From: Paucilactobacillus suebicus DSM 5007 = KCTC 3549
GTDB taxonomy: Bacteria; Bacillota; Bacilli; Lactobacillales; Lactobacillaceae
Reading direction: 5' to 3'
Assembly: GCF_001434475.1 (NCBI RefSeq)
Contig: NZ_AZGF01000001.1
Coordinates: forward strand, 124,001-188,000
Length of the DNA: 64,000 nucleotides
Under the pieces are notes generated by a model, which searched no databases, was not told the DNA's origin, and saw only the letters and a program-made list of their open reading frames with translations. Position 1 is the stretch's first letter. Every line of letters begins with the position of its first letter. Below are positions 47,019 to 56,205 of this stretch, in pieces. A program made the translations under genes and the position numbers.

Positions 47019-48743
47019 TTATTTACTAAATTCATTTAAAGCATTCTCAAAGTCCGTTAATTTTTGGTTAGCTGCCTCCAAAGAATCGGCATTGGTACCA
47101 ACATAGAATTTAAGCTTAGGCTCAGTCCCTGATGGCCGAATGGCAATCCACGTTTCATCGTCCAAAATGTACTTCAAGACGTTAGCAACTGGTAAATCAA
47201 GTTTGCTGGTGGTTCCATTTGCGTCGGTTCTAGTCTGTGTACTGAAATCTTCAGTCGTCACAACTTGATGTCCAGCAAACTCACTAGGAGCTTCTTCGCG
47301 GAATTTCTTCATCAATGCTTTGATTTTTTCAGGGCCACCAACCCCTTCATACAACTGTGAGATCGTCTTTTCGCGGAAATAACCATACTCCTTGAAAAGT
47401 TCTTGCAGTCCATCGTATAAAGTCTTGCCTTGATGGCGGTAATAAGCTGCTACTTCAGCCAACAATACCAATGATTGAATTGCATCCTTATCATGGGCGA
47501 ACGGCTTGATTAAGTACCCATAACTTTCTTCAAAACCAAACATGTAGGTATGTTCACCAGTGGCTTCAAAGTGCTCAATTTGTTGGGCAATGTATTTAAA
47601 GCCGGTTAAGACATTAATCATGGTGACACCGTAGCTTTCGGCAATCTTAGTCGCAAACTCAGTTGAAACGATCGACTTAACAGCTGCCGCATTATCAGGT
47701 AAATCATTGGCCTGCTTGTGAGCTTCCAGAATGTAATGAAGTAAAATAGATGCAATTTGATTGCCAGTTAATAGCTGATATTCACCGTTTGGTTGACGGA
47801 CAGCCGTCCCGAGACGATCAGCATCTGGGTCAGTCGCAATCAACACATCAGCACCAATCTTTTTACCAAGCTTGATGGATAGATCAAAAGCGGCCGCATC
47901 TTCAGGGTTAGGCTTGGTAACAGTTGAAAAATCACCATCTGGCTTAGCCTGTTCAGCCACAATTTCGTAGTTAGTAAAGCCGGCATTTTGTAATGCCTTT
48001 TCACCAAGCATTTGACCAGTACCATGAAGTGGAGTGAACACTAACTTCATGTCCTTACCTTCTTCTTTTGCCAGCTCAGGATTAATGGTTACCGTCTTAA
48101 CGTTAGCTAGATAGTCTTGGTCCACATCGTCACCAATAATAGTCATTGTGTGATCATCTTGTAGCTGCTTTTCATCAGCCACTTCAATCGTGAATAAGTC
48201 AGTAGCCTTGCGAACGTAGCTAGTAATTAAATCTGATTCCTTAGGTGGCATTTGACCACCATCTTCACCATAAATTTTATAACCGTTATATTCCTTTGGA
48301 TTATGGCTAGCAGTAATCATGATGCCCGCATACGTCTTTAAATGACGGACAGTGAACGACAATTCTGGCGTCGGACGCAAGCTTTCAAATACGAAGCTTT
48401 TAATGCCATGGTGACCCAGAACACGCGCTGCTTCATGGGCAAATTCCTGTGAATGGTGGCGCGAATCAAAGCTAATTGCCACGCCGCGATTCTTAACTGA
48501 TTGATCGAGAGTATCCATAAAGCTAGCTAATCCCTCAGTTGCTTGACGAACAGTGTAGATGTTCATTCGATTAATTCCAGGCCCTAGTAGTCCCCGCATT
48601 CCTGCAGTACCAAATGAAAGTGGTGTATAAAATGCATCTTCAAGCTGTTCATCATTACCTGTTAATTGATCTAATTCTTGTTTTAATCCGGACTCCAAAC
48701 TTGGTTCATTTTTCCAAATTTGATACGTATCTTTCCAACTCAC
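47019..48743 (-). CDS. pgcA: Phosphoglucomutase (alpha-D-phosphohexomutase)
   Basis: This enzyme converts glucose-6-phosphate to glucose-1-phosphate, feeding GalU for UDP-glucose. The family motifs are the phosphoserine loop ITASHNPKEYNGYKIYG, the metal loop ATDPDADRLG and RPSGTEPKLKFY. GTG 48743 was chosen because GGGGGAAG lies 5-7 bases upstream; the frame from 48758 begins within that site. That gives 574 residues, starting MSWKDTYQIW. galU lies 1.4 kb upstream on the same strand. Confidence 0.95.
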   Translation of the reverse strand: MSWKDTYQIWKNEPSLESGLKQELDQLTGNDEQLEDAFYTPLSFGTAGMRGLLGPGINRMNIYTVRQATEGLASFMDTLDQSVKNRGVAISFDSRHHSQEFAHEAARVLGHHGIKSFVFESLRPTPELSFTVRHLKTYAGIMITASHNPKEYNGYKIYGEDGGQMPPKESDLITSYVRKATDLFTIEVADEKQLQDDHTMTIIGDDVDQDYLANVKTVTINPELAKEEGKDMKLVFTPLHGTGQMLGEKALQNAGFTNYEIVAEQAKPDGDFSTVTKPNPEDAAAFDLSIKLGKKIGADVLIATDPDADRLGTAVRQPNGEYQLLTGNQIASILLHYILEAHKQANDLPDNAAAVKSIVSTEFATKIAESYGVTMINVLTGFKYIAQQIEHFEATGEHTYMFGFEESYGYLIKPFAHDKDAIQSLVLLAEVAAYYRHQGKTLYDGLQELFKEYGYFREKTISQLYEGVGGPEKIKALMKKFREEAPSEFAGHQVVTTEDFSTQTRTDANGTTSKLDLPVANVLKYILDDETWIAIRPSGTEPKLKFYVGTNADSLEAANQKLTDFENALNEFSK

Positions 48744-48864
48744 AAATTCTTCCCCCATCCGTTTACTTTTATCTCATTCAGTATACCGCACTTCTATTTT
48801 CAGATGAAATGAAATCTAATTTTGGTTTTAAAAAAAACAGAAATAAAGGCCCTCTGTTACCATA

Positions 48865-48920
48865 ATATAAGATCCCCCAGACTAAAATTCTGAATGAATT
48901 TAATCTGGGGGATCTTATAT
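48865..48920. repeat. Long perfect hairpin between trxB and the phosphoglucomutase gene
   Basis: The 17-base arms ATATAAGATCCCCCAGA and TCTGGGGGATCTTATAT enclose a loop that itself pairs (AAATTC/GAATTT). There is no T-run, and it lies 117 bases past the trxB stop. It may terminate or protect transcripts. Confidence 0.65.
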
Positions 48921-49036
48921 AGCCGGTAGTGGCAGTTTAGACTAGCTACTTAGTAGTTTGGCCGATAATAATGATCTGTTTCCCGGTCTCACTTCAAATT
49001 GCAAATCAAAAAAACGTAAGCATAGACTCAACCGCA

Positions 49037-49984
49037 CTATTTACCTACTTCTACTGTTTTTGCCTTCAACATTTCAATATAGTTGAACACACCTTGGCCA
49101 GCAATTCCGCCATCTCCAACAGCCGTAGTAATTTGACGTAACTTTTTATCACGGACATCACCGATTGCAAAAATTCCTGGTACCTTAGTCATCATTTGAT
49201 CGTCAGTATCAACCCAACCATCATCGGTCAAAATATCGAGGTTTTTGAATGATTCAGTCATTGGTAATACACCAACGTAAATGAAAACGCCATTGGCATC
49301 AATTATTGATTCCTCACCAGTTTGATTATTTTTAATCTTTACACCGGCAACCTTCTGGTCGTCACCTTGAATTTCTTCAACGTTGGAATTCCAAACAAAT
49401 TCCATTTTGTCGTTTGCAAAGGCACGATCTTGCAAAATCTTTTGTGCACGTAACTGATCACGTCGATGAATTACAGTGACCTTATCAGCTAACTGAGTGA
49501 GGTAGATTCCCTCTTCAATCGCTGAATCTCCGCCACCTACAACCACAACGTGCTTGTTTTTAAAGAATGCACCATCACATACCGCACAGTATGAAACACC
49601 ACGACCGCTAAAAGTATCCTCACCCTTAACACCAAGCTTCTTATACTCAGATCCAGTGGCAATAATAACCGCTTTAGTTTCGTAAGTGTCCATATCCGTT
49701 TTAACAGTCTTTGTATCACCGTTGTCTGTAATTTCCTCAACGGTGCCAAATGCATATTCTGCTCCAAATTGAGTAGAACTATCATACATTTCCTTAGATA
49801 AGTCCGGCCCTAAAATTGACTTAAAGCCAGGATAATTTTCAATTTCAGCGGTGTTGTTCATTTGACCACCATAAACACCACGATCAAGCATCAGTACTGA
49901 TAGGTTTGCCCGTGAAGCATATAGTGCAGCAGTCATACCACCAGGTCCTGCTCCAATCACAATTACATCATAATTTTTGGCCAT
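49037..49984 (-). CDS. trxB: Thioredoxin reductase
   Basis: TrxB is the NADPH-dependent flavoenzyme that keeps thioredoxin reduced. The 315 residues show the FAD motif VIGAGPGGMTAALYASRA, the redox-active CAVCDG (Cys pair), the NADPH motif VVGGGDSAIEEG and the terminal GIFAIGDVRD. GAGGAGGACTCTAAA precedes the ATG. It follows galU after a terminator. Confidence 0.97.
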   Translation of the reverse strand: MAKNYDVIVIGAGPGGMTAALYASRANLSVLMLDRGVYGGQMNNTAEIENYPGFKSILGPDLSKEMYDSSTQFGAEYAFGTVEEITDNGDTKTVKTDMDTYETKAVIIATGSEYKKLGVKGEDTFSGRGVSYCAVCDGAFFKNKHVVVVGGGDSAIEEGIYLTQLADKVTVIHRRDQLRAQKILQDRAFANDKMEFVWNSNVEEIQGDDQKVAGVKIKNNQTGEESIIDANGVFIYVGVLPMTESFKNLDILTDDGWVDTDDQMMTKVPGIFAIGDVRDKKLRQITTAVGDGGIAGQGVFNYIEMLKAKTVEVGK

Positions 49985-50071
49985 TTTAGAGTCCTCCTCA
50001 ATTGTTTCTCGCTAATGCGTTTAAGATACACTGATTTACTTTATTTGTCTAACTATCTGTTTCGTTTCATT

Positions 50072-50106
50072 AAAAAAATCCGGCATTACCAAATGTACCG
50101 GATTAT
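50072..50106 (-). terminator. Terminator of the pspC-galU gene run
   Basis: AATCCGG pairs with CCGGATT, with partial pairing inside, followed by seven T on the minus strand. Confidence 0.75.
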
Positions 50107-50111
50107 TAATG

Positions 50112-51017
50112 CTATTTCTTGGTTGTTTTCTTACTATCTTCTTCATTCAATCGATGACTAAGATCTTTGATATATGATCTAAGCGCATCCTTAACCTCTG
50201 GATGACGAAGCCCATACTCGATGTTAGTCTGAATCCACCCAAACTTGTTACCGACGTCATAGCGATCACCCTTAAATTCTCGTGCAAACACTCTTTGCGT
50301 TTTATTTAAAGTATCAATGGCATCAGTTAGTTGAACTTCATTTCCCTTACCGGGTTTAGTTTTCTCTAATACATCAAAAATTTCTGGTGTCAGTAAGTAA
50401 CGGCCAATGATCGCTAAATCACTTGGTGCATCATCAGGATTCGGTTTTTCAACAAAGTTAGAAACATTGAATAAACCTGGTTTAACCTCGTTATTTGGAT
50501 TAATTACACCATACTTAGCCGTATCTTCATGAGGAACACGCATAACTGCCAGTGTTGACGCACCAGTGTCCTTATAACTGTCCATCAACTGACGGGTCAA
50601 CGGAACCTTATCTCTCATCAAGTCATCACCAAGCATCACCACAAATGGTTCATCGCCAATAAACGACTTAGCAGTCAACACAGCATCCCCCAAGCCTCGC
50701 GGATGTGACTGGCGAATGAAGTATAAGTTGATGTCAGTTGTTTCTTGAACAAGCTTCAACATTTCATCCTTGTGTTTAGCTGTTAAATTAAATTCCAACT
50801 CCGGATTTGAATCAAAGTGATCTTCGATTGACCGTTTGCTCTTACCATCAACAACTAAAATATCTTCAATGCCTGATTTACGAGCCTCTTCGACAATAAA
50901 CTGAATTGTTGGTTTATCAACAATCGGTAGCATCTCTTTTGCAAGTGCCTTGGTTGCAGGCAGAAAACGTGTTCCTAGTCCAGCAGCCGGAATAACGGCT
51001 TTTCTAACGGGTTTCAT
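50112..51017 (-). CDS. galU: UTP--glucose-1-phosphate uridylyltransferase
   Basis: GalU makes UDP-glucose for wall polymers, glycolipids and exopolysaccharide. The 301 residues begin [26 protein letters not shown] and carry VMLGDDL and NFVEKP. AAGGAGAACCTACCAA precedes the ATG. It is the last gene of pspC-yvlD-hprK-lgt-gpsA-galU and 21 bases from gpsA. Confidence 0.96.
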   Translation of the reverse strand: MKPVRKAVIPAAGLGTRFLPATKALAKEMLPIVDKPTIQFIVEEARKSGIEDILVVDGKSKRSIEDHFDSNPELEFNLTAKHKDEMLKLVQETTDINLYFIRQSHPRGLGDAVLTAKSFIGDEPFVVMLGDDLMRDKVPLTRQLMDSYKDTGASTLAVMRVPHEDTAKYGVINPNNEVKPGLFNVSNFVEKPNPDDAPSDLAIIGRYLLTPEIFDVLEKTKPGKGNEVQLTDAIDTLNKTQRVFAREFKGDRYDVGNKFGWIQTNIEYGLRHPEVKDALRSYIKDLSHRLNEEDSKKTTKK

Positions 51018-51038
51018 TTGGTAGGTTCTCCTTAAACT

Positions 51039-52055
51039 TTATTCAACTTCAGAAGTTACTTCGCGTTGCATCAAACCATGAATTGCGGTTTTAACATCAG
51101 CATCTTCATATAAAACTTGGTAGATTGCTTCGGTAATTGGCATTGAAACATTTCTTTGCTGTGCTAATTCATAGGCCGCCTTTGTGGTGTACACACCTTC
51201 AATAATCATCCCCATGTTATCCATCACTTCTTTTAGAGACTTGCCTTGACCAAGTTGATTACCGGCACGCCAGTTTCTTGAATTAACACTAGTCGCCGTC
51301 ACAATTAAATCGCCAACACCTGATAGGCCGATGAAAGTAAATGGGTTAGCGCCAAACGCAACTCCCAATCTCCTAATTTCAGTTAAACCACGAGTAATCA
51401 AAGCTGCTTTAGCATTGTCATGAAATCCGAGCCCATTAATTATACCAGCACCAATCGCAATAATATTTTTCAGTGCCGCACCGAATTCAGTCCCAATGAC
51501 ATCATCATTTGTGTAAACTCGGAAATAATCATTACTGAACAATTTTTGAACAGTTTGTGCTCCTGCAAAATCAGCACATGCAGCAGTAACTGACGTCAAG
51601 TCTTTACGAGCAACGTCCTCTGCGTGACTAGGTCCGGACAAAACCACAATATCAGTTCGGTTAGCTTCATTAATCTCTTCTGTCAGCATTTCTGAAGGGC
51701 GCTTATAGGTGTTTTGTTCCAATCCCTTGGTGGCATGAACAATCAGTGGCCGTTGCCCCAACTTGGATAACAGCTGACCCAATTGCCCACCAACTTCACG
51801 GATTGCCTTGGTTGGAACAACAATCAATACAACCGATGCACCATCAACTGCTGACTGCATATCATCAGTCGCTTTTAACCGTTTAGAATATGTGAAATCC
51901 TTTATGTAACGTGGATTAACATGTTGTTCATTAAGAACCTTTACCTGTTCTGCATTGTGAGACCATAGAGTAACATCTTGGCCATTTTCTGCCAGTAAGT
52001 TTGCTAGAATACTTCCCCATGATCCTGCTCCAAGAACTGCTACCTTTTCCGTCAT
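51039..52055 (-). CDS. gpsA: Glycerol-3-phosphate dehydrogenase [NAD(P)+]
   Basis: GpsA makes sn-glycerol-3-phosphate from dihydroxyacetone phosphate for phospholipid and teichoic-acid synthesis. The 338 residues show AVLGAGSWGSILA, VVPTKAIR, LSGPSHAEDV and the substrate loop ALKNIIAIGAGIINGLGFHDN. GAAGGGGTTCAATAAAC precedes the ATG. It follows lgt by 33 bases. Confidence 0.96.
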   Translation of the reverse strand: MTEKVAVLGAGSWGSILANLLAENGQDVTLWSHNAEQVKVLNEQHVNPRYIKDFTYSKRLKATDDMQSAVDGASVVLIVVPTKAIREVGGQLGQLLSKLGQRPLIVHATKGLEQNTYKRPSEMLTEEINEANRTDIVVLSGPSHAEDVARKDLTSVTAACADFAGAQTVQKLFSNDYFRVYTNDDVIGTEFGAALKNIIAIGAGIINGLGFHDNAKAALITRGLTEIRRLGVAFGANPFTFIGLSGVGDLIVTATSVNSRNWRAGNQLGQGKSLKEVMDNMGMIIEGVYTTKAAYELAQQRNVSMPITEAIYQVLYEDADVKTAIHGLMQREVTSEVE

Positions 52056-52088
52056 GTTTATTGAACCCCTTCCGGTTACAAATGAATT

Positions 52089-52934
52089 TTATTTTGTTTG
52101 AGCAATCTGTTCATCACTACCGTCCATATACCATGGTGATTTTTTCTGATGACGTCTGACAATGATCAATGTAATTGCTGTGACAAACAAAATCAATGAC
52201 AGCCATTGAGACACGCGTAGAGATCCTAACATCAAACTATCAGTACGCATTCCCTCAATGACAAACCTGCCAGCTGAATACCAAATAACATAGGACAAGA
52301 ACACTTCTCCGCGCTTAAACAAATGTAATCGATGCCGTAGACTGAATAAAACAATAAAACCTAGCAAATCCCACACCGATTCATATAGATAAGTCGGTAC
52401 ACGGTAGTGCCCACCAATGTACATTTGATTGATAATAAACTCTGGTAAATGCAATTTAAGTAGGAAAGCTTTACTTGTAATCACACCAAAAGCTTCCTGA
52501 TTCATAAAGTTGCCCCAGCGCCCCATGGCCTGAGCCAAAATCACAGTTGGCGAAACCACATCAAGCATTAACCAAATAGATAGGTGATTGTATTTACAAA
52601 AAAAGTACATTACGGCAAAAGCGCCAATCAACGAACCATAAATGGCAATCCCACCATCCCAGACAGCAATAATTTGGTCTGTGTGTTGTGAATAATAGCC
52701 CCATTCAAAAATCACATAGTACGCGCGCGCGCAAATAATTGCTGCCGGCAGCGCCCATAGAATATAGTCATAAAAATGATCATCTTTAATTCCTCGACGA
52801 CGACCCTCTCTAACCGATAATGTTAGTGCTATTAACACCGCACAAGCAATAATTGCGCCGTACCAGTGAATTTCAAATGGGCCAAACCGCAAAGCAATTG
52901 GATTAAGTGCTGCAACAACAGTATTTAAATGCAT
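52089..52934 (-). CDS. lgt: Prolipoprotein diacylglyceryl transferase
   Basis: Lgt attaches diacylglycerol to the lipobox Cys of lipoproteins at the membrane. The 281 residues have about seven membrane helices, the signature GRWGNFMNQEAFG with its essential Arg and Asn, and the GMRTDSL segment. AAGGACTAAAGATTT precedes the ATG. It starts 6 bases after hprK. Confidence 0.95.
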   Translation of the reverse strand: MHLNTVVAALNPIALRFGPFEIHWYGAIIACAVLIALTLSVREGRRRGIKDDHFYDYILWALPAAIICARAYYVIFEWGYYSQHTDQIIAVWDGGIAIYGSLIGAFAVMYFFCKYNHLSIWLMLDVVSPTVILAQAMGRWGNFMNQEAFGVITSKAFLLKLHLPEFIINQMYIGGHYRVPTYLYESVWDLLGFIVLFSLRHRLHLFKRGEVFLSYVIWYSAGRFVIEGMRTDSLMLGSLRVSQWLSLILFVTAITLIIVRRHQKKSPWYMDGSDEQIAQTK

Positions 52935-52940
52935 AAATCT

Positions 52941-53876
52941 TTAGTCCTTCTTTGAGTTTTCTTGAATTAAATTATTTAGGTTGTTATCAAATGTTTCTGT
53001 TGCATCATAGCCCATCGTTTGTGCGCGATAGTTCATTGCGGCTGATTCAATGATGATAGCCAAATTACGTCCAGTTTTAACTGGAATAGAAACTTTTGGC
53101 ACAACAACATCTAATATTGTTTGGGTGTCACCACGATCTCCAAGTCGATCGAATTGAACGTCGGGTGCCCATGTCTCAAGGTGGACAATCAAGTCCACAT
53201 CATCTTCTTGCATTACTGCCCCGGCGCCATAAAGCGTCATGACATCAATAATACCTATTCCACGAATTTCCATTAGATGTTGTAAAATTGCAGGAGCCGA
53301 GCCAACAAGCGTCTGTTCATCTTGTGCGTAAACCTCAACACGATCATCAGCGACTAGACGATGTCCACGTCGAACAAGTTCCAATGCTGTTTCACTTTTA
53401 CCAACACCAGAATCACCGGTAATCAATACTCCAACGCCATTGATATCAACTAAAACTCCGTGGACTGATTGACGTTGTGCAAGCTTACCACTTAAATAAA
53501 ACGTCATATTACTTAGAATTCGTGATGATGTCAGCTTCGTCCCCAAAATTGGAATTTTGTTTTCATCAGCTGCTTGCTTTAACTCATCAGGAACGGGCAA
53601 ATTGGTGGAAACAACAAAAGTAGGTGTTTCGGGCGCACACATTTTGCGCATAACCATCAACAACTCATCATGGGTCATATTTTTTGCAAAAGAGGTCTCA
53701 GTAATCCCCAAAAGCTGGATTCGTGGAGCTGGATAGTACTTAAAATAACCCGTTAATTCAAGACCGGGACGTGAAATATCACTCGTTGTCACCGGCCGGT
53801 CCAAGTAATCTTCCCCTTGTAAAACGTTTAAACGAACGTTTTTTACTAAATCTGCTACAGTAACCTCATTTGCCAA
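52941..53876 (-). CDS. hprK: HPr kinase/phosphorylase
   Basis: HprK phosphorylates HPr on Ser46 in response to fructose-1,6-bisphosphate; HPr-Ser-P is the corepressor of CcpA at cre sites. The 311 residues have Walker A TGDSGVGKSETALEL near residue 155 and the family block EIRGIGIIDVMTLYGAGAV. The start is TTG 53876, after AGGAGGAGATTATT. It is the sensor for the cre sites proposed at gntP and at 3424-3437. Confidence 0.96.
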   Translation of the reverse strand: MANEVTVADLVKNVRLNVLQGEDYLDRPVTTSDISRPGLELTGYFKYYPAPRIQLLGITETSFAKNMTHDELLMVMRKMCAPETPTFVVSTNLPVPDELKQAADENKIPILGTKLTSSRILSNMTFYLSGKLAQRQSVHGVLVDINGVGVLITGDSGVGKSETALELVRRGHRLVADDRVEVYAQDEQTLVGSAPAILQHLMEIRGIGIIDVMTLYGAGAVMQEDDVDLIVHLETWAPDVQFDRLGDRGDTQTILDVVVPKVSIPVKTGRNLAIIIESAAMNYRAQTMGYDATETFDNNLNNLIQENSKKD

Positions 53877-53905
53877 AATAATCTCCTCCTTGCTAAAAAA
53901 TCCTC

Positions 53906-54268
53906 TTAATTTCGACGACTAATAAAGTGACTTGAAATAATTGCGTTGCATACAGAAATGATAATCGCAACTAAAATCGACATTCCAAACGAAGAAAAGT
54001 GAAAGTTGGCTGAGCCAACAAAATACGAAGTTAACTGGAGCATTAACGCATTTAGTACAATACTGAATAATCCCAAGGTCATAACCGTAATTGGCAACGA
54101 CAGAACAAACAGGATTGGCTTGATCAGTGCGTTCAATACGGCTAACACCAGGCTGGCAAAGAAAGCAGCAGTGATGCTAGTAACGTAAAACGCCCCGCTA
54201 TGGGCAAAAAAACCTGCAATGGCGATAAATAAAATCGTATTAACAAAAATCCTCATCCAAAAGCCCAT
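53906..54268 (-). CDS. YvlD-like small membrane protein (phage holin IV-like family)
   Basis: This 120-residue protein has four predicted membrane helices and the family's NALIKPILFVLSLPITVMTLGLFSIVLNALML block. YvlD-like proteins often occur with PspC in envelope-stress clusters; the mechanism is unknown. The pspC stop and this start share one base (TAATG), so translation is coupled. Confidence 0.85.
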   Translation of the reverse strand: MGFWMRIFVNTILFIAIAGFFAHSGAFYVTSITAAFFASLVLAVLNALIKPILFVLSLPITVMTLGLFSIVLNALMLQLTSYFVGSANFHFSSFGMSILVAIIISVCNAIISSHFISRRN

Positions 54269-54615
54269 TAACGTTTCTCCTTTTCTTCATCATTTTCATC
54301 ATGCTCGTCAACATCGTGCAGTACTTTCCTATCACTAGTCTTTTTCTCTTGCTGTTGGCCTTGACTACTGCCACCCATCAGAGAGCTAAAAAAGTCTGCC
54401 CAACCGCCACGATTAGGATCAGGTGGCATAATAACTGCCAATAAGATGTAGACTAAAATGCCTGGAAATCCGCGTAACAGTACCGAAATAATGACAAATC
54501 CAATTCGAAGATAGTTGGCATTGATACCAAAATATTCGCCAATTCCGCCTAGCACACCAGCAATCATCCTGTTACTAGATGATCGTGTTAGCCGTTTTTT
54601 TCGTTTCGATCTCAT
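54268..54615 (-). CDS. PspC-domain envelope-stress protein
   Basis: This 115-residue protein has a PspC domain (about 8-65: LTRSSSNRMIAGVLGGIGEYFGINANYLRIGFVI) with one or two membrane segments and a hydrophilic, acidic tail ending DEHDENDEEKEKR. Such proteins respond to membrane stress. AGGTGGAATGCGTGA precedes the ATG. It heads the run to galU. Confidence 0.88.
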   Translation of the reverse strand: MRSKRKKRLTRSSSNRMIAGVLGGIGEYFGINANYLRIGFVIISVLLRGFPGILVYILLAVIMPPDPNRGGWADFFSSLMGGSSQGQQQEKKTSDRKVLHDVDEHDENDEEKEKR

Positions 54616-54792
54616 TCACGCATTCCACCTTATAATTTACTAGGTTTATCTTACTGTTTTCAAGGATTAAAGGCAACTAAAAGCCAGATTTTTACACCCT
54701 TTGAAAATTACATTTAACTAAACTTAAACTGTTTGAATTAATGAATTGACTTTATCAAATAATCATTTCATGTTTAGTACCCGCATGATTCA
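54616..54792. other. Upstream region of pspC
   Basis: This AT-rich stretch has a possible -35 TTGAAA on the minus strand about 18 bases before a TAAATT. No gene is seen. Confidence 0.4.
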
Positions 54793-54949
54793 TTATTTTT
54801 TGCTGAAACGTGGGTGACAAGTCAGACCACTGCCATGTAAGGCCAAAAGACAAATATCCACAGTACTTGGTCGTTCACTTATTTTTTACTGAAACGTGGG
54901 TGACAAGTCAGACCCTGCCATGTAGACCAAAAGGACAAATATCCATAGT
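54793..54949. repeat. Two direct repeats of about 70 bp
   Basis: The segments 54793-54864 and 54879-54949 are near-identical (both carry CTGAAACGTGGGTGACAAGT and end ATATCCACAGT or ATATCCATAGT) with a few substitutions and one-base indels. The second copy is the left half of the hairpin at 54896-55005. The first is a lone half without its partner arm. Confidence 0.75.
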
Positions 54950-55005
54950 GCGGATATCTGTCCTTTTGGTCTTACATAACTTGGTCTTTACGACTTGTCA
55001 CCCAC
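54896..55005. repeat. Long nested hairpin element downstream of prfB
   Basis: The outer stem GTGGGTGACAAGTC/GACTTGTCACCCAC is 14 bp, the middle AGACC/GGTCT is 5 bp, and an inner stem of about 24 bp (54921-54944 with 54952-54975, starting TGTAGACCAAAAGG) closes on a 7-base loop. It ends 10 bases beyond the prfB stop. The three-tier layout and the AGACC/GGTCT stem match the element beside smpB. Confidence 0.75.
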
Positions 55006-55015
55006 TCTACTTTAG

Positions 55016-56132
55016 TTAGTCCGGATTTTTCTGACTCAAACGCCATTGTAAATATGCATTGATAAACGGATCTAGATCTCCGTCCATTACCGCATTACCA
55101 TCATGCGTTTCAAAATTAGTTCTATGATCTTTAACTAGCGTATATGGATGGAATACATACGACCTAATTTGTGAACCCCAGCCAATGTCTAGTTGTTCTC
55201 CTTGAATTTCAGCACGCTTCTTAGCTTTCTTTTCTTCTTCAAGTTCATACAATTTTGATTTTAACATGTTCATCGCCGTTTGCCTGTTTTGAAGCTGCGA
55301 ACGCTGTGCCTGCGAAGACACCACAATTCCAGTTGGAATATGTGTGATACGCACAGCAGATGAGGTTTTATTAATATGCTGCCCACCAGCACCACTTGAC
55401 CTAAACACATCAACTCTCAAATCATCGTCGCTGATATCCACGTTAGTTGAGTCATCCAATTCTGGCATCACATCTACCGAAGCAAACGATGTATGTCTTC
55501 GTCCGGCAGAATCAAATGGTGAAATTCTCACTAATCGATGAACGCCCTTTTCAGATCGCAGATAACCATACGCATTATGCCCCTTAATCAATAACGTAAC
55601 ACTTTTAATACCAGCCTCTTCACCGGCTTCATAGTCAGCAGTTTCCACTTCAAAATCATGTTGTCCAGCCCAGCGCGTAAACATTCTAAGCAACATTTCG
55701 CCCCAGTCTTGGGACTCTGTTCCACCAGCCCCTGGATGAATTTCTAAAATTGCATTATTTGCATCATAAGGTTCATTTAATAACTGTTCCAAGCGGTACT
55801 GCTCAAGCTTTTGTTTAACCGATTGTAGTTGATCATCAAATTCTTGCTGCATGTCTGCATCTGATTCTTCTTGCAGCAAACTCCATGTTACTCGCAAGTC
55901 ATCTACACCGTCTCGTAAACCAACAAACGTATCTCGTTTTTCTTTTAATTGATTATTTTCTCCAATTAGTTCTTGTGCTTTTTGCCCGTCATTCCAAAAC
56001 CCAGGTTCAGCCATTTTGGCCTCATTTTCTGCAATTCTTTCATCCAGAGCATCAAGGTCAAAGAGACCTCCCGAAGTTATCAACGCTGTGTTGCATATCT
56101 TCTATTGTTTTTTTTACGTCATTTACTTCCAT
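55016..56132 (-). CDS. prfB: Peptide chain release factor 2, programmed +1 frameshift
   Basis: RF2 recognises UGA and UAA stop codons. Translation starts at ATG 56132 (after GGAGGAAGCA) and runs 24 codons to an in-frame TGA (56060-56058) in the context CTT TGA C, preceded by the internal Shine-Dalgarno-like GGGAGG. A +1 shift skips base 56060 and continues from 56059 for 347 codons, giving 371 residues. The SPF-type anticodon region ([12 protein letters not shown]) and the catalytic GGQ ([10 protein letters not shown]) are present. The shift autoregulates RF2. It follows secA by 73 bases. Confidence 0.96.
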
Positions 56133-56205
56133 TGCTTCCTCCAAATAATTTAGTCAAAAAAGAAAGCATAGAAAGAATCTCTTCCCCTACGCCTTCCGCA
56201 AAATA

